A stretch of DNA of 58,120 bases from an uncultured Marinomonas sp. (GTDB lineage Bacteria > Pseudomonadota > Gammaproteobacteria > Pseudomonadales > Marinomonadaceae). Each line of letters opens with the position of its first letter. The first letter of the stretch is position 1. Below the pieces are notes generated by a model. It ran no database searches, was not told the origin of the DNA, and saw only the letters and a program-made list of their open reading frames with translations. The position numbers and the translations under genes were made by a program. Location: contig CALLIL010000036.1 of NCBI GenBank assembly GCA_938009755.1, positions 1-58,120 on the forward strand, given 5' to 3'. Shown here one piece after another: positions 25,400 to 34,668 of this stretch.

Positions 25400-26422
25400 A
25401 TGAAATCGAATGTTGGTAAATTACTTTCGACTGCCGCAGTTGCAGCAACTCTTAGCACTGCAGCGTCTGCAGCTACACTAGATGACGTTAAAGCAAAAGG
25501 CTTTATTCAATGTGGCGTAAGCCAAGGTGTTCCTGGTTTTTCAAACGCAGACGCGTCAGGTAACTGGACTGGTATCGATGTTGACGCTTGTCGTGCTGTT
25601 GCCGCAGCTGTTTTCAACGATGCTCAAGCCGTTAAATTCACACCGCTTTCTGCTAAAGAGCGTTTCACTGCACTACAGTCTGGCGAGATCGATATCCTTT
25701 CTCGTAACACAACGTGGACATACACTCGTGATAACTCACTAGGTATCGACTTCACTGCAGTGAACTTCTACGATGGTCAAGGCTTCATGGCGCGTAAAGA
25801 CCTAGGAATTACATCTGCATTAGAGCTTGACGGTGCAACAGTTTGTACTGAGCAAGGTACAACAACAGAATTGAATATGGCTGACTTCTTCCGTAAACAT
25901 AACTTGTCTTATGTTCCAGTTGTCGTTCAAAAAGCGGACGAAGCAGTTGCGGCTTACGCTTCTGGCCGTTGTGATGTATTCACAACAGATAAATCAGGTC
26001 TAGCTGCACAACGTTCTAAACTTGCTGATCCAAATGATCACATTATTTTAGACGAAACTATTTCTAAAGAGCCTTTAGGGCCTGCTGTTCGTCACGGCGA
26101 CAACCAGTGGAAAGACATCGTAACTTGGGCAATGTTTGTACAGGTTAACGCTGAAGAAATGGGCATCACATCTAAAAACGTTGCGACAATCAAAAAAGAA
26201 ACAACGGATCCAGGTATCCTACGCCTATTAGGCGCAGAAGGTGATATGGGGTCTCAACTAGGTCTTTCTTCTGATTGGGCTTACAACATCATTTCTAAAG
26301 TAGGTAACTACGGTGAAGTATTTGAAGCTAACGTTGGTCCATCTACTCCAGTAGGTCTTCCACGTGGTATTAACAACTTATGGACTGAAGGCGGTATCAT
26401 GTACGCGCCACCAGTACGTTAA
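25400..26422 (+). CDS. aapJ: General L-amino acid binding protein (ABC transporter)
   Basis: Periplasmic substrate-binding component of a broad L-amino acid ABC importer, 340 residues from the ATG at 25400. GGGAGG lies nine bases upstream, and the signal peptide (residues 1-24, ending AASA) begins there; the frame is open further upstream only by chance. The SBP_bac_3 fold pattern is clear: IQCGVSQGVPGFS, WTGIDVDACRAVAAAVF, and SRNTTWTYTRD, which is typical of the AapJ/BztA group. It is followed by a hairpin, then by aapQ, aapM and aapP. Confidence 0.93.
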   Translation: MKSNVGKLLSTAAVAATLSTAASAATLDDVKAKGFIQCGVSQGVPGFSNADASGNWTGIDVDACRAVAAAVFNDAQAVKFTPLSAKERFTALQSGEIDILSRNTTWTYTRDNSLGIDFTAVNFYDGQGFMARKDLGITSALELDGATVCTEQGTTTELNMADFFRKHNLSYVPVVVQKADEAVAAYASGRCDVFTTDKSGLAAQRSKLADPNDHIILDETISKEPLGPAVRHGDNQWKDIVTWAMFVQVNAEEMGITSKNVATIKKETTDPGILRLLGAEGDMGSQLGLSSDWAYNIISKVGNYGEVFEANVGPSTPVGLPRGINNLWTEGGIMYAPPVR

Positions 26423-26452
26423 TACTCCCAAAAGCACCTGCTTAGGGTATTC

Positions 26453-26482
26453 ACTCAGCAACGATATGTATCGTTGCTGAGT
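26453..26482 (+). other. Intercistronic hairpin between aapJ and aapQ
   Basis: A perfect 14-base inverted repeat, ACTCAGCAACGATA / TATCGTTGCTGAGT, with only two bases between the arms. It is not followed by a T-tract. Such a structure downstream of a binding-protein gene usually protects the upstream message and lowers expression of the permease genes. Confidence 0.75.
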
Positions 26483-26534
26483 ATCTTCCCCCTTTCCTAC
26501 CACATCTGACGAGCATCCTATTGCCTGAACCAAG

Positions 26535-27710
26535 ATGACAGATAAATCTAATTCATATAATAAAAGCCTTTTGAATGATGCAGGAACTCGATCCTTAGTC
26601 TTTCAAATTGTGCTTCTAGCGATTGTGGTTTTCGTGGGTTATTACTTATTCAGTAACTTACAAGCCAACTTAGCTAATCGAGGGATTTCTACGGGTTTTT
26701 CATTTTTAAATGAACCTGCTGGCTTTCCCGTTCTTATTCACCTTATTGAATACACAGAATCCAATAGTTATGGGCGCGCCTTTCTTGTCGCTCTAATTAA
26801 CACTTTTGTAATTTCATTTCTTGGTATCGCCTTAGCAACGGTTATCGGCGTGATAATGGGCCTAGCACGCTTATCTAATAACTGGTTAGTTGCTCGCTTA
26901 GCAACGGTTTATATCGAAACCTTGCGTAACCTACCTTTGCTTTTGCAAATGTTCTTTTGGTATTTCGCTGTTCTGGCGGCCTTACCAGCGCCAAAAAACA
27001 GCTTTATCTTTGCTGATTTTTTCTTAAACAAGCGTGGTATTTATTCACCAAACCCCATTGCACAAGATGGCTTTGGCATTGTTGTTACGGGCTTCTTCCT
27101 TTCGATTGCCGCCGCTATTGCATTGATCGTGTGGGCAAAAAAGCGCCAAACAAGAACCGGTATGACATTCCCTGCGTATTGGGCGTCTCTTGGCTTGATC
27201 ATTGTTGTGACATTTTTAGCATTGGCGGTTTCCGGCTTTCCAATAGAGTTCGATTTACCTCAAAAAAGTCGCTTCAACGTCACCGGCGGTATGGTTCTTC
27301 CTCCTGAGTTTGTAGCTGTACTGGTAGCTCTTTCTACTTACACGGGTGCTTTCATCGCAGAAATCGTACGTGCAGGCATTTTGTCTGTGAATTGGGGGCA
27401 AACTGAAGCTGCTCGCTCTTTAGGCCTAAAAGACAGCCTGACACAGCGTTTGATTGTTTTGCCACAAGCACTACGCGTCATCATTCCACCGCTTACTAGC
27501 CAATATCTAAACTTAGCTAAGAACTCTTCTCTTGGTGCGGCAATTGCCTACCCAGAATTAGTGGCTGTGGTAATGGGGACAACGCTTAACCAAACAGGAC
27601 AAGCGATTGAAACAATCGGTTTATGTATGCTGGTTTATGGAACGTTGAGCTTATCCATTTCAATGTTTATGAACTGGTACAACAAAAAAATGTCATTAAT
27701 GGAACGCTAG
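26535..27710 (+). CDS. aapQ: General L-amino acid ABC permease AapQ
   Basis: Inner membrane permease, 391 residues. It has N-terminal hydrophobic segments, a long insert (about 155-235) and the HisM-type permease core with ETLRNLPLLLQMFFWYF and the EAA loop EAARSLGLKDSLTQRLIVLPQALRVIIPP near residues 296-325, which contacts the ATPase. The length and insert are characteristic of AapQ/BztB rather than of HisQ-type permeases. It is followed by aapM after 10 bases, in an operon driven from the sigma-54 promoter. Confidence 0.92.
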   Translation: MTDKSNSYNKSLLNDAGTRSLVFQIVLLAIVVFVGYYLFSNLQANLANRGISTGFSFLNEPAGFPVLIHLIEYTESNSYGRAFLVALINTFVISFLGIALATVIGVIMGLARLSNNWLVARLATVYIETLRNLPLLLQMFFWYFAVLAALPAPKNSFIFADFFLNKRGIYSPNPIAQDGFGIVVTGFFLSIAAAIALIVWAKKRQTRTGMTFPAYWASLGLIIVVTFLALAVSGFPIEFDLPQKSRFNVTGGMVLPPEFVAVLVALSTYTGAFIAEIVRAGILSVNWGQTEAARSLGLKDSLTQRLIVLPQALRVIIPPLTSQYLNLAKNSSLGAAIAYPELVAVVMGTTLNQTGQAIETIGLCMLVYGTLSLSISMFMNWYNKKMSLMER

Positions 27711-27720
27711 GAGGCTCAAC

Positions 27721-28821
27721 ATGGCTATTGAATTTAAACCATCACCAAGCCTTCCACCACCAGTAAAATCGGTTGGTGCTGTGGCGTGGCTTCGTCAAAA
27801 CCTTTTGTCGTCGCCTTTAAATGTTTTTTTGACCTTTTTTAGTGTCTATATCTTATATTTGCTGATTCCACCTATGATTGAGTGGGGCTTGGTTAATGCC
27901 ACTTGGTCGGGGTCATCAAAAGCCGCCTGTACTGCTGGCGGTGCTTGTTGGGCCTTTATCGGTGCGCGTTTTGAACAGTTTATGTATGGACTCTATCCAC
28001 CAGAAGAAACATGGCGTATTAATATTGCTGCCATTCTTCTGATTGTAATGATCGGCGCATTTGCCATCAAAACAGTCAATAAACTGTACCTTTCGATCAG
28101 CATTATTGTGGTTTACCCAATCATTGCTTACATCTTATTCGCTGGCGGATCTTTCGGTCTAGAAGCGGTGGATACGTCTTTATGGGGCGGTCTGTTTTTG
28201 ACCATGTTACTGGGTATTATCGGTATTGTGGCGTCTTTCCCATTAGGTGTTTTACTTGCTTTGGGTCGACGCTCTAACATGCCTGTTGCGAAGTCTGTGT
28301 GTGTTGTGTTTATTGAAACCATCCGCGCAGTGCCGTTAATCACGATCTTGTTCATGGCATCTGTAATGATTCCATTGTTTTTGCCAGACGGCTTAAACTT
28401 CAATAAGTTATTACGTGTATTAATTGGTATTACTTTGTTTTCTGCTGCTTACATGGCCGAAGTGATTCGAGGTGGTTTACAAGCCATTCCGAAAGGTCAA
28501 TATGAAGCAGCCGATGCGATGGGATTAACTTACTGGCAATCTATGATTTTGGTCATTTTGCCTCAAGCGTTAAAGCTTGTTATCCCAGGTATCGTAAACA
28601 CGTTCATCGGTTTATTTAAAGATTCTACGCTTGTTTATATTGTCGGCATGTTTGACCTACTCGGTATCATTCAATTAGCCAACCATGATGCAAACTGGTT
28701 AGGAACGACAATTGAAGGTTATGCCTTCGCCGGATTTATTTATTGGGCTATCTGCTTTGGTATGTCGCGTTACAGTATGACAATCGAACGTAAGTTAGAG
28801 ACCGGACACAAGCGGAATTAG
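27721..28821 (+). CDS. aapM: General L-amino acid ABC permease AapM
   Basis: A 366-residue inner membrane permease partnering AapQ. It has about eight hydrophobic segments and the core ETIRAVPLITILFM, with the EAA loop EAADAMGLTYWQSMILVILPQALKLVIPG near residues 260-290. The N-terminal loop with two or three cysteines (CTAGGACW) is also seen in AapM/BztC relatives. The GGAGG before the start is a strong ribosome binding site. The family is known to import many L-amino acids together with AapJ, AapQ and AapP. Confidence 0.92.
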   Translation: MAIEFKPSPSLPPPVKSVGAVAWLRQNLLSSPLNVFLTFFSVYILYLLIPPMIEWGLVNATWSGSSKAACTAGGACWAFIGARFEQFMYGLYPPEETWRINIAAILLIVMIGAFAIKTVNKLYLSISIIVVYPIIAYILFAGGSFGLEAVDTSLWGGLFLTMLLGIIGIVASFPLGVLLALGRRSNMPVAKSVCVVFIETIRAVPLITILFMASVMIPLFLPDGLNFNKLLRVLIGITLFSAAYMAEVIRGGLQAIPKGQYEAADAMGLTYWQSMILVILPQALKLVIPGIVNTFIGLFKDSTLVYIVGMFDLLGIIQLANHDANWLGTTIEGYAFAGFIYWAICFGMSRYSMTIERKLETGHKRN

Positions 28822-28843
28822 TTAAGAATTTGAGGTCTATATT

Positions 28844-29623
28844 ATGACAAACAGAAATATGGCACTTGCCCAACTAGAAAGGGGCGAACAAGCAATCATC
28901 GAGTTTACCGATGTAAACAAATGGTATGGCGACTTTCACGTACTGAAAAACATCAACTTTAGTATTAAAAAAGGCGAACGTATCGTTGTTTGTGGTCCTT
29001 CCGGTTCAGGCAAATCGACCATGACTCGATGCATCAACCGTTTAGAAGAGCATCAAAAAGGTTCCATCATCGTTGATGGTATTGAAATGAATGATAACTT
29101 GAAAAACATCGAAGCGATCCGTAAAGACGTGGGCATGGTTTTCCAGCACTTTAACCTGTTTCCTCACCTGACTATTTTAGAAAACCTAACACTTGCTCCA
29201 ATCTGGGTTCGTAAAATGCCTAAGAAAGAAGCGGAAGAAATGGCAATGCATTACTTGGAGCGAGTCAAAATTGCGAACCAAGCAATGAAATTTCCGGGTC
29301 AACTTTCAGGTGGACAACAACAGCGTGTAGCGATTGCACGTGGCTTATGTATGCAACCTCGTATCATGCTATTTGATGAGCCAACGTCTGCATTGGACCC
29401 TGAAATGATCAAAGAAGTATTGGACGTTATGGTTCAATTGGCAGAAGAAGGTATGACGATGGTGTGTGTAACCCACGAAATGGGCTTCGCAAAAACCGTT
29501 GCTGACCGCGTCGTTTTCATGGATGCTGGTGAGATTGTGGAAGCGAACGAACCAAATGAGTTCTTCAATAATCCGCAACATGATCGTACTCAAAACTTCT
29601 TGAGTCAAATTTTGAACCACTAA
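28844..29623 (+). CDS. aapP: General L-amino acid ABC ATPase AapP
   Basis: Cytosolic ATPase of the importer, 259 residues. Walker A is GPSGSGKST, the Q-loop is [12 protein letters not shown], the signature [15 protein letters not shown] and Walker [13 protein letters not shown] with the H-loop VTHEMGFA. This is the GlnQ/HisP class. The last gene of the operon; an intrinsic terminator follows 34 bases later. Confidence 0.94.
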   Translation: MTNRNMALAQLERGEQAIIEFTDVNKWYGDFHVLKNINFSIKKGERIVVCGPSGSGKSTMTRCINRLEEHQKGSIIVDGIEMNDNLKNIEAIRKDVGMVFQHFNLFPHLTILENLTLAPIWVRKMPKKEAEEMAMHYLERVKIANQAMKFPGQLSGGQQQRVAIARGLCMQPRIMLFDEPTSALDPEMIKEVLDVMVQLAEEGMTMVCVTHEMGFAKTVADRVVFMDAGEIVEANEPNEFFNNPQHDRTQNFLSQILNH

Positions 29624-29656
29624 TTTATATGGTTATTTAAGACTTGACTCTCTACG

Positions 29657-29683
29657 AAGCCCCTTTTTTAAAGGGGCTTTTTT
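29657..29683 (+). terminator. Intrinsic terminator of the aap operon
   Basis: AAGCCCC and GGGGCTT arms around an A/T-rich loop, ending in TTTTTT. It lies 34 bases after aapP. Confidence 0.92.
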
Positions 29684-29775
29684 GTTTTTACTGGCGATAG
29701 ATTTGCATAATCTTTAAAACACTGTAACTATGCAGGATCTTATATTTTTACATTTGCTTACACACAGAGACGAAC

Positions 29776-31044
29776 ATGGTCAATCCAATAGACCTAGAAC
29801 CAAGCAAGAAAATACGGGTGGTGCATTTAGCCGACGACACAGGTCGCATACAGGTACTTTTTCCAGAAGACCGAATGCTGGACATTGCCGCCCTTTCACA
29901 CATAACCAAGCGTCGCTTAGAGCCGGTCATGAACTTTGACGCCTGTGGTGCACCTCTTATCAAGCCAAACAGCGCTATCACCATCTTAGAATCAGACATG
30001 CTGATAGGCGGCCCGTTTCATATTCGCACTAAAGTAAGCAAGGAATACGAAACGCTCTCTAGCGAAGCATTACAAAATCTGTTTTCAGGGCCATTAAACC
30101 GCTTCGAGCCTATCTCCATTGACGCAAATATGATTAAAGCGCCTGTCAATAACCATGAAGACGATGAAGCCCAGATACTGGAAGCATTAGGTCGGTTTCA
30201 ATCTGTTCGTTTAAAGCAACGTTTAGAAGAAACCTTAGAAATTCCACCTTTGCCAGCTTCTGCGAACCGTATTATTAAATTGTCATCTGATTCCTCGGCG
30301 GGCACCAATGAATTATGTGAAATTATCGCTATTGACCCAAGCCTCACTGCGCAAGTAATTAGCTGGGCGTCTTCGCCATACTATGGTGCACCTGGCGACA
30401 TAGACTCTGTGGAAGACGCCATTATCCGCGTACTGGGTTTCGATGTGGTGATGAACCTCGCCCTTGGCTTGTCCATGAAAAGTGGCTTTCAAACGCCTAA
30501 TAAGGGCCCTCGGCATTATGAAGATTTTTGGTTGGATTCCGTCTCTCATGCTGTACTCATCGAATCCTTAGTAAAGGCCATGCCAATACAAAAAAGACCG
30601 AAATTAGGTCATGCTTATTTAGCAGGCTTGCTGCATAACTTTGGCTTTTTGGTCATCAATGCCATTTTGCCTCCGCATTTTTCGATCCTTTCTCGCTACC
30701 AAGAAGCCAACGCCCACTTGCCGACCGAAGTGGTGGAAATGCAAATATTGCACTTTACCAAAGAACAATTAGGCTCGTGGTTGTTACGTTACTGGAGCTT
30801 GCCAGACAACATTTGGACCGCTATTCGATACAGTAGAAAGCCTCATTATTATGGTGAGCACTCTCTGCTCGCCAAACTCCTTTATGTTGCTTACCAATTG
30901 AAAAACGATCTGGATATAGAGCCCTCTGTCTTAACAGAATTAGGATTAACAACAGAACAAGCACATACTTGTCAGCAAGAGGTCTACCAATCTTCCGCTG
31001 AGCTGCATAAAATAGCGGGACTCATCAACAAAGTCAGCTCGTAG
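29776..31044 (+). CDS. HDOD-domain protein with YbaK-like N-terminal domain
   Basis: A 422-residue cytosolic protein. Residues about 10-120 resemble the YbaK/aminoacyl-tRNA deacylase-like region seen ahead of HDOD domains in Pseudomonas relatives (VVHLADDTGRIQVLFPEDRM, LDIAALSHITKRRLEPV). Residues about 155-355 form an HDOD domain (IPPLPASANRIIKLSSDSSAG, IAIDPSLTAQVISWASSPYY, then GHAYLAGLLHNFGFLVIN); HDOD lacks the HD phosphohydrolase dyad and is a signalling scaffold. Its role is unknown, as for most of the family. It leads directly into ubiC after seven bases, though no link to quinone synthesis is implied. Confidence 0.75.
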   Translation: MVNPIDLEPSKKIRVVHLADDTGRIQVLFPEDRMLDIAALSHITKRRLEPVMNFDACGAPLIKPNSAITILESDMLIGGPFHIRTKVSKEYETLSSEALQNLFSGPLNRFEPISIDANMIKAPVNNHEDDEAQILEALGRFQSVRLKQRLEETLEIPPLPASANRIIKLSSDSSAGTNELCEIIAIDPSLTAQVISWASSPYYGAPGDIDSVEDAIIRVLGFDVVMNLALGLSMKSGFQTPNKGPRHYEDFWLDSVSHAVLIESLVKAMPIQKRPKLGHAYLAGLLHNFGFLVINAILPPHFSILSRYQEANAHLPTEVVEMQILHFTKEQLGSWLLRYWSLPDNIWTAIRYSRKPHYYGEHSLLAKLLYVAYQLKNDLDIEPSVLTELGLTTEQAHTCQQEVYQSSAELHKIAGLINKVSS

Positions 31045-31051
31045 CCAAATT

Positions 31052-31612
31052 ATGACCTTAATGAATGCTTCTGCGACCTTGCAGTTTGATTATCGCTGGG
31101 CGCCAATACGCAGAGTACAGAAAACCAAAATACCAGCACATCTTTGGCCTTGGCTAAGCACTCAAGCCTCGCTGACGGCAAAATTGCAGTCTATTGGCTC
31201 ATTAACAGTAGAAGTCTTGGATGAGTCCTGGGGAACGCCAACAGCTCGTGAAAAGCGCCGCTTATCATTACGACCTCGTGAAGCCGCTCGAATTCGTACA
31301 GTGCTGTTAAAAGTCAACGGTGTCGCCGTAATTTATGCTCGTTCAATCATTCCAGCACGATCATTAAAAGGTCATTGGCGACAAGTAAAACATTTAAAAA
31401 ACAAACCTCTTGGCGGCTATCTTTTTCAAAACAAAGCATTAACACGCAGCGCCGTCGAAATCACTCAACTTCCTAAAAACATGTTCCCCAATCAACAAAA
31501 TTCAGTCTGGGCGAGACGCTCAATATTTCAACAATTTGGTGCTGGGATTTTAGTCAATGAAGCCTTTTTTGATGACATAAGGCATTTAAAATCACCCTTT
31601 GGATTTTTATGA
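31052..31612 (+). CDS. ubiC: Chorismate lyase
   Basis: Releases pyruvate from chorismate to give 4-hydroxybenzoate, the first step of ubiquinone synthesis. The 186-residue protein shows the family pattern: RREXXL-like KRRLSLRPREAARIRTVLL, VIYARSIIPARSLKG near residues 93-108, and the C-terminal FPNQQNSVWARRSIFQQFG. It is slightly longer than the E. coli protein (165). The stop codon overlaps the ubiA start (ATGA), so the two steps are coupled. Confidence 0.9.
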   Translation: MTLMNASATLQFDYRWAPIRRVQKTKIPAHLWPWLSTQASLTAKLQSIGSLTVEVLDESWGTPTAREKRRLSLRPREAARIRTVLLKVNGVAVIYARSIIPARSLKGHWRQVKHLKNKPLGGYLFQNKALTRSAVEITQLPKNMFPNQQNSVWARRSIFQQFGAGILVNEAFFDDIRHLKSPFGFL

Positions 31613-32463
31613 GTAAGTTTACTGATTACCTAGAACTGACCCGGTTCAACCGTCCAATCGGGTCATTACTGCTCATGTGGCCAACCTTGTGGGCCTTATT
31701 TTTAGCCGCTGACGGATTACCTGAGTGGCACTTAATACTTATTTTCATATTAGGTGTTTTCAGTATGCGTTCCGCTGGCTGCGTGATCAATGACTTCGCC
31801 GATAGGAAGGTAGATGGCCATGTGGAAAGAACCAAAAATCGCCCTTTGCCTTCAGGGCGAGTATCATCAAAAGAAGCGCTAGGATTGTTCGCAGCGCTCT
31901 CTATCCTCAGCTTTATCTTGGTGTTATTCACCGATTTAAAAACCATTCTATTATCGTTTGTTGGCTTAGGGTTAGCCGCTTTATACCCTTTTATGAAACG
32001 TTATACACATTTACCTCAATTGTTTCTCGGTTTGGCCTTTTCTTGGGCAATTCCAATGGCTTACAGTGCGCAAGGCGGCCCATTAACCGACCCAATTCTA
32101 TGGGTATTATTTGCGGCGAATTGTTCATGGACCATCGCCTATGACACCTATTACGCCATGAAAGATCGCGAAGATGATCTAAAAATCGGCATCAAATCCA
32201 CGGCGATTTTATTTGCTCAATACGACCTGCTTATTATTGCTTTACTCCAAGCGCTCACGCTGTGTCTTTTGACGTATGTTGGCGTTTTAGCAAAGTTACC
32301 TTGGTTATACTTCGCCTCACTTATTGTTTGTCTCTTTCTTTTTTATCGTCAATACTCACAAGCGAAATACCGTGACGGTGACGCCTGTTTTCAGTCTTTT
32401 TTGGATAATAACCGTGTTGGTTATGTTGTCTTTATTGGTTTAGCCATAAGCTATTTTGTGTAA
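31609..32463 (+). CDS. ubiA: 4-hydroxybenzoate octaprenyltransferase
   Basis: Inner membrane prenyltransferase that attaches the isoprenoid tail to 4-hydroxybenzoate. The 284-residue protein has eight or nine membrane segments and both aspartate-rich motifs: NDFADRKVDGHVERTKNRPL near residue 60 (first D-x-x-x-D) and YDTYYAMKDREDDLKIG near residue 185 (second). Length matches E. coli UbiA (290). It overlaps ubiC by four bases. A Pho box starts at its stop codon and serves the following phoBR operon. Confidence 0.95.
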   Translation: MSKFTDYLELTRFNRPIGSLLLMWPTLWALFLAADGLPEWHLILIFILGVFSMRSAGCVINDFADRKVDGHVERTKNRPLPSGRVSSKEALGLFAALSILSFILVLFTDLKTILLSFVGLGLAALYPFMKRYTHLPQLFLGLAFSWAIPMAYSAQGGPLTDPILWVLFAANCSWTIAYDTYYAMKDREDDLKIGIKSTAILFAQYDLLIIALLQALTLCLLTYVGVLAKLPWLYFASLIVCLFLFYRQYSQAKYRDGDACFQSFLDNNRVGYVVFIGLAISYFV

Positions 32464-32505
32464 TATATGGCAAAGTTATGACAATGTAATCTTATTGTCA
32501 TATTC
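32463..32505. promoter_or_regulatory. Pho box upstream of phoB
   Basis: On the reverse strand TTGTCATAACT (32474-32484) and TTGCCATATAT (32463-32473) form two adjacent 11-base repeats close to the PhoB consensus (CTGTCATAWAT twice). A further half-site TTGTCATATTC lies on the forward strand at 32495-32505, so TATGACAAT and ATTGTCATA form an inverted pair. This predicts autoregulation of phoBR by phosphorylated PhoB. Confidence 0.75.
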
Positions 32506-32546
32506 GACCGCTTTAATGAATCCTTCCTGATACGAGGGCTGATCCT

Positions 32547-33242
32547 GTGACCGGTAAAAAAGTACTAATTATTGACGACGAATCTTCTATACGTGAAATG
32601 ATTGCTATTGCGCTTGAAATGGCAGGATACGAGTACCTAGAAGCGGAAAACATTCAACAAGGTCACGAAATCATCGTTGATCATCGTCCAGATCTCATTT
32701 TAGTCGACTGGATGATGCCCGGTGGCAGTGGTATTGAACTGACTCGTCGATTGAAAAAAGACAACACAACATCGGAAATTCCAGTGATTATGTTGACCGC
32801 GAAAAGCGAAGAAGACAACAAAATCCAAGGGTTAGAAGTGGGTGCGGACGATTACATTACCAAGCCTTTCTCTCCTCGAGAGCTCGTGGCTAGACTAAAA
32901 GCCGTCTTACGACGCGCTACCCCTCAAGGTATTGACGAGCCAATTGAAATTGAAGGTCTTACTTTGGACCCAATAAGCCAGCGTGTCACGATTGGCAGTA
33001 CGCCTTTAGACATGGGACCAACAGAATACAGATTACTGAAGTTCTTGATGACTCACCAAGAAAGAGCCTATTCAAGAGCGCAACTTTTAGATCAGGTTTG
33101 GGGCGGAAATGTCTACGTAGAAGAACGTACAGTAGACGTACATATTCGTCGATTACGTAAAGCAATTGGTAGCTCACACGATTCCCTTATCCAAACGGTA
33201 CGAGGAACGGGCTACCGCTTTTCAGCAAAAAGGTCTGCATGA
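32547..33242 (+). CDS. phoB: Phosphate regulon response regulator PhoB
   Basis: A 231-residue OmpR-class response regulator that activates phosphate-starvation genes. The receiver domain has the acidic pair D10-D11, phosphoacceptor D54 (LILVDWMMPGGSG) and K near 104 (DDYITKPFSPREL); the C-terminal winged helix contains DMGPTEYRLLKFLMTHQERAYSRAQLLDQVWG. Translation starts at GTG 32547, preceded by GAGGG. The stop overlaps the phoR start (ATGA). Context with phoR, the Pho box and the pst operon in this window confirms PhoB. Confidence 0.96.
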   Translation: MTGKKVLIIDDESSIREMIAIALEMAGYEYLEAENIQQGHEIIVDHRPDLILVDWMMPGGSGIELTRRLKKDNTTSEIPVIMLTAKSEEDNKIQGLEVGADDYITKPFSPRELVARLKAVLRRATPQGIDEPIEIEGLTLDPISQRVTIGSTPLDMGPTEYRLLKFLMTHQERAYSRAQLLDQVWGGNVYVEERTVDVHIRRLRKAIGSSHDSLIQTVRGTGYRFSAKRSA

Positions 33243-34579
33243 AAAATATTTGGCGCAAAACCATTCTGAGTTGGCTAGCTGGCCTCGCGGCTTGTGTCGT
33301 CATAGGCCTGATCATTGGTCAATTGCTCGGCGTGTTACTTTTATATGTTCTCGGCTCTTTATACTGGCAGTTGTATCAGCTTTATCAATTCCATAGCTGG
33401 CTACGATACTCAGGCAAAGCCGCGCCACCAGAAACCAGTGGTATTTGGGGCGAAGTATTCGACTCTGTTTACCGACTACAAAAAAAGCAGCGTAAATCCA
33501 AACGCAAAATGCGCCAAGCGCTCAACCGTATAGAAAATTCCACAACCGCCTTAAAAGAAGGCGTGATTATGGCGGACAACGAAGGAAATTTAGAGTGGTG
33601 GAATAATTCAGCTGCGCACTTTTTGGGTTTAATGCGCCCAGTCGATCGCGGCCAAGCCATTACCAATATTGTCCGTAACCCTGATTTTTATCGCTACTTT
33701 ACTCAAAAGCGCTTTGGCGAGCCTTTAACCATCAAGTCACCTGCTAAAGAAGGCGTTTACCTTGAGGTTCAAACAACACTCTACGATAAAAATGACCATT
33801 TGATTTTTGTACGAGACGTCACTCGCTTACATCTGCTAGAACAAATGCGAAAAGACTTTGTGGCCAACGCTTCCCATGAGCTAAAAACGCCTCTCACCGT
33901 GATTAAAGGCTATTTAGAAACACTGGAGATGTTTGCGGACAGTTTGCCAAAAAGCATGCAAAAAGGCATTGTGAACATGTCTGAGCAGTCTGAGCGCATG
34001 GAACAACTGATTGAAGATCTTTTGTTATTATCTCGACTAGAAAGCGATGAGAAACGAGAGGAAAACCAGTGGCACAAAGTCTCTGATTTATTTGAATCTA
34101 TTCAGAAAGCGATCGCTCCAATTTTGACGGACAAACACATAGTAACCGCTCATATCCCTGAAAATTCACGTTTATACGGCTCATACAAAGAGCTATACAG
34201 CGCTTTTTCAAATCTAATTGTCAATGCTGTTAAGTATTCGCCAGATGGTGGAAACATTGATGTAAGCTGGGAAAGCAGTGATTTGAATGGTGTCTTTTCC
34301 GTAAAAGATTCAGGCCTAGGAATAGAGCCAAGATACATTCCCCGATTAACTGAACGCTTCTTTCGAGTCGATAAAGGGCGAGGTTCTAAAACAGGCGGAA
34401 CAGGTCTAGGGCTCGCCATCGTCAAGCATGTTTTATTGCACCATGACGCTAAACTTCAAATCCGCAGTCAACCTGGTTTTGGCAGTACATTTTCGTGTCA
34501 CTTCCCTGCGAATAGAACGCGTTCAGGAGACATCCCAGAAACCTTGTTTAAAAGCCGTGATACAAACCCATTAGATTAA
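33239..34579 (+). CDS. phoR: Phosphate regulon sensor kinase PhoR
   Basis: A 446-residue inner membrane histidine kinase that phosphorylates PhoB when phosphate is scarce, receiving its signal through PhoU and the Pst transporter. Two N-terminal membrane segments (about 8-28 and 30-48) carry almost no periplasmic loop, as in PhoR. A charged linker and a PAS-like domain (about 95-195) follow, then the H-box with H213 (ANASHELKTPLTV) and a HATPase domain (NAVKYSP, DSGLGIEPRYIPR, GGTGLGLAIVKH). Confidence 0.95.
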   Translation: MKNIWRKTILSWLAGLAACVVIGLIIGQLLGVLLLYVLGSLYWQLYQLYQFHSWLRYSGKAAPPETSGIWGEVFDSVYRLQKKQRKSKRKMRQALNRIENSTTALKEGVIMADNEGNLEWWNNSAAHFLGLMRPVDRGQAITNIVRNPDFYRYFTQKRFGEPLTIKSPAKEGVYLEVQTTLYDKNDHLIFVRDVTRLHLLEQMRKDFVANASHELKTPLTVIKGYLETLEMFADSLPKSMQKGIVNMSEQSERMEQLIEDLLLLSRLESDEKREENQWHKVSDLFESIQKAIAPILTDKHIVTAHIPENSRLYGSYKELYSAFSNLIVNAVKYSPDGGNIDVSWESSDLNGVFSVKDSGLGIEPRYIPRLTERFFRVDKGRGSKTGGTGLGLAIVKHVLLHHDAKLQIRSQPGFGSTFSCHFPANRTRSGDIPETLFKSRDTNPLD

Positions 34580-34607
34580 ACAACGAGATGTCTGAACAAA
34601 ACACTAT

Positions 34608-34647
34608 AAAAAAAGGAGTCCCTATTTTCATAGAAGCTCCTTTTTTT
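34608..34647. terminator. Terminator between phoR and the response regulator
   Basis: AAAAAAAGGAG and CTCCTTTTTTT arms surround an 18-base loop. The poly-A and poly-T flanks suit both the phoBR transcript and the convergent response-regulator transcript. Confidence 0.75.
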
Positions 34648-34668
34648 GCTTTTCTACCGTGAAAAATT

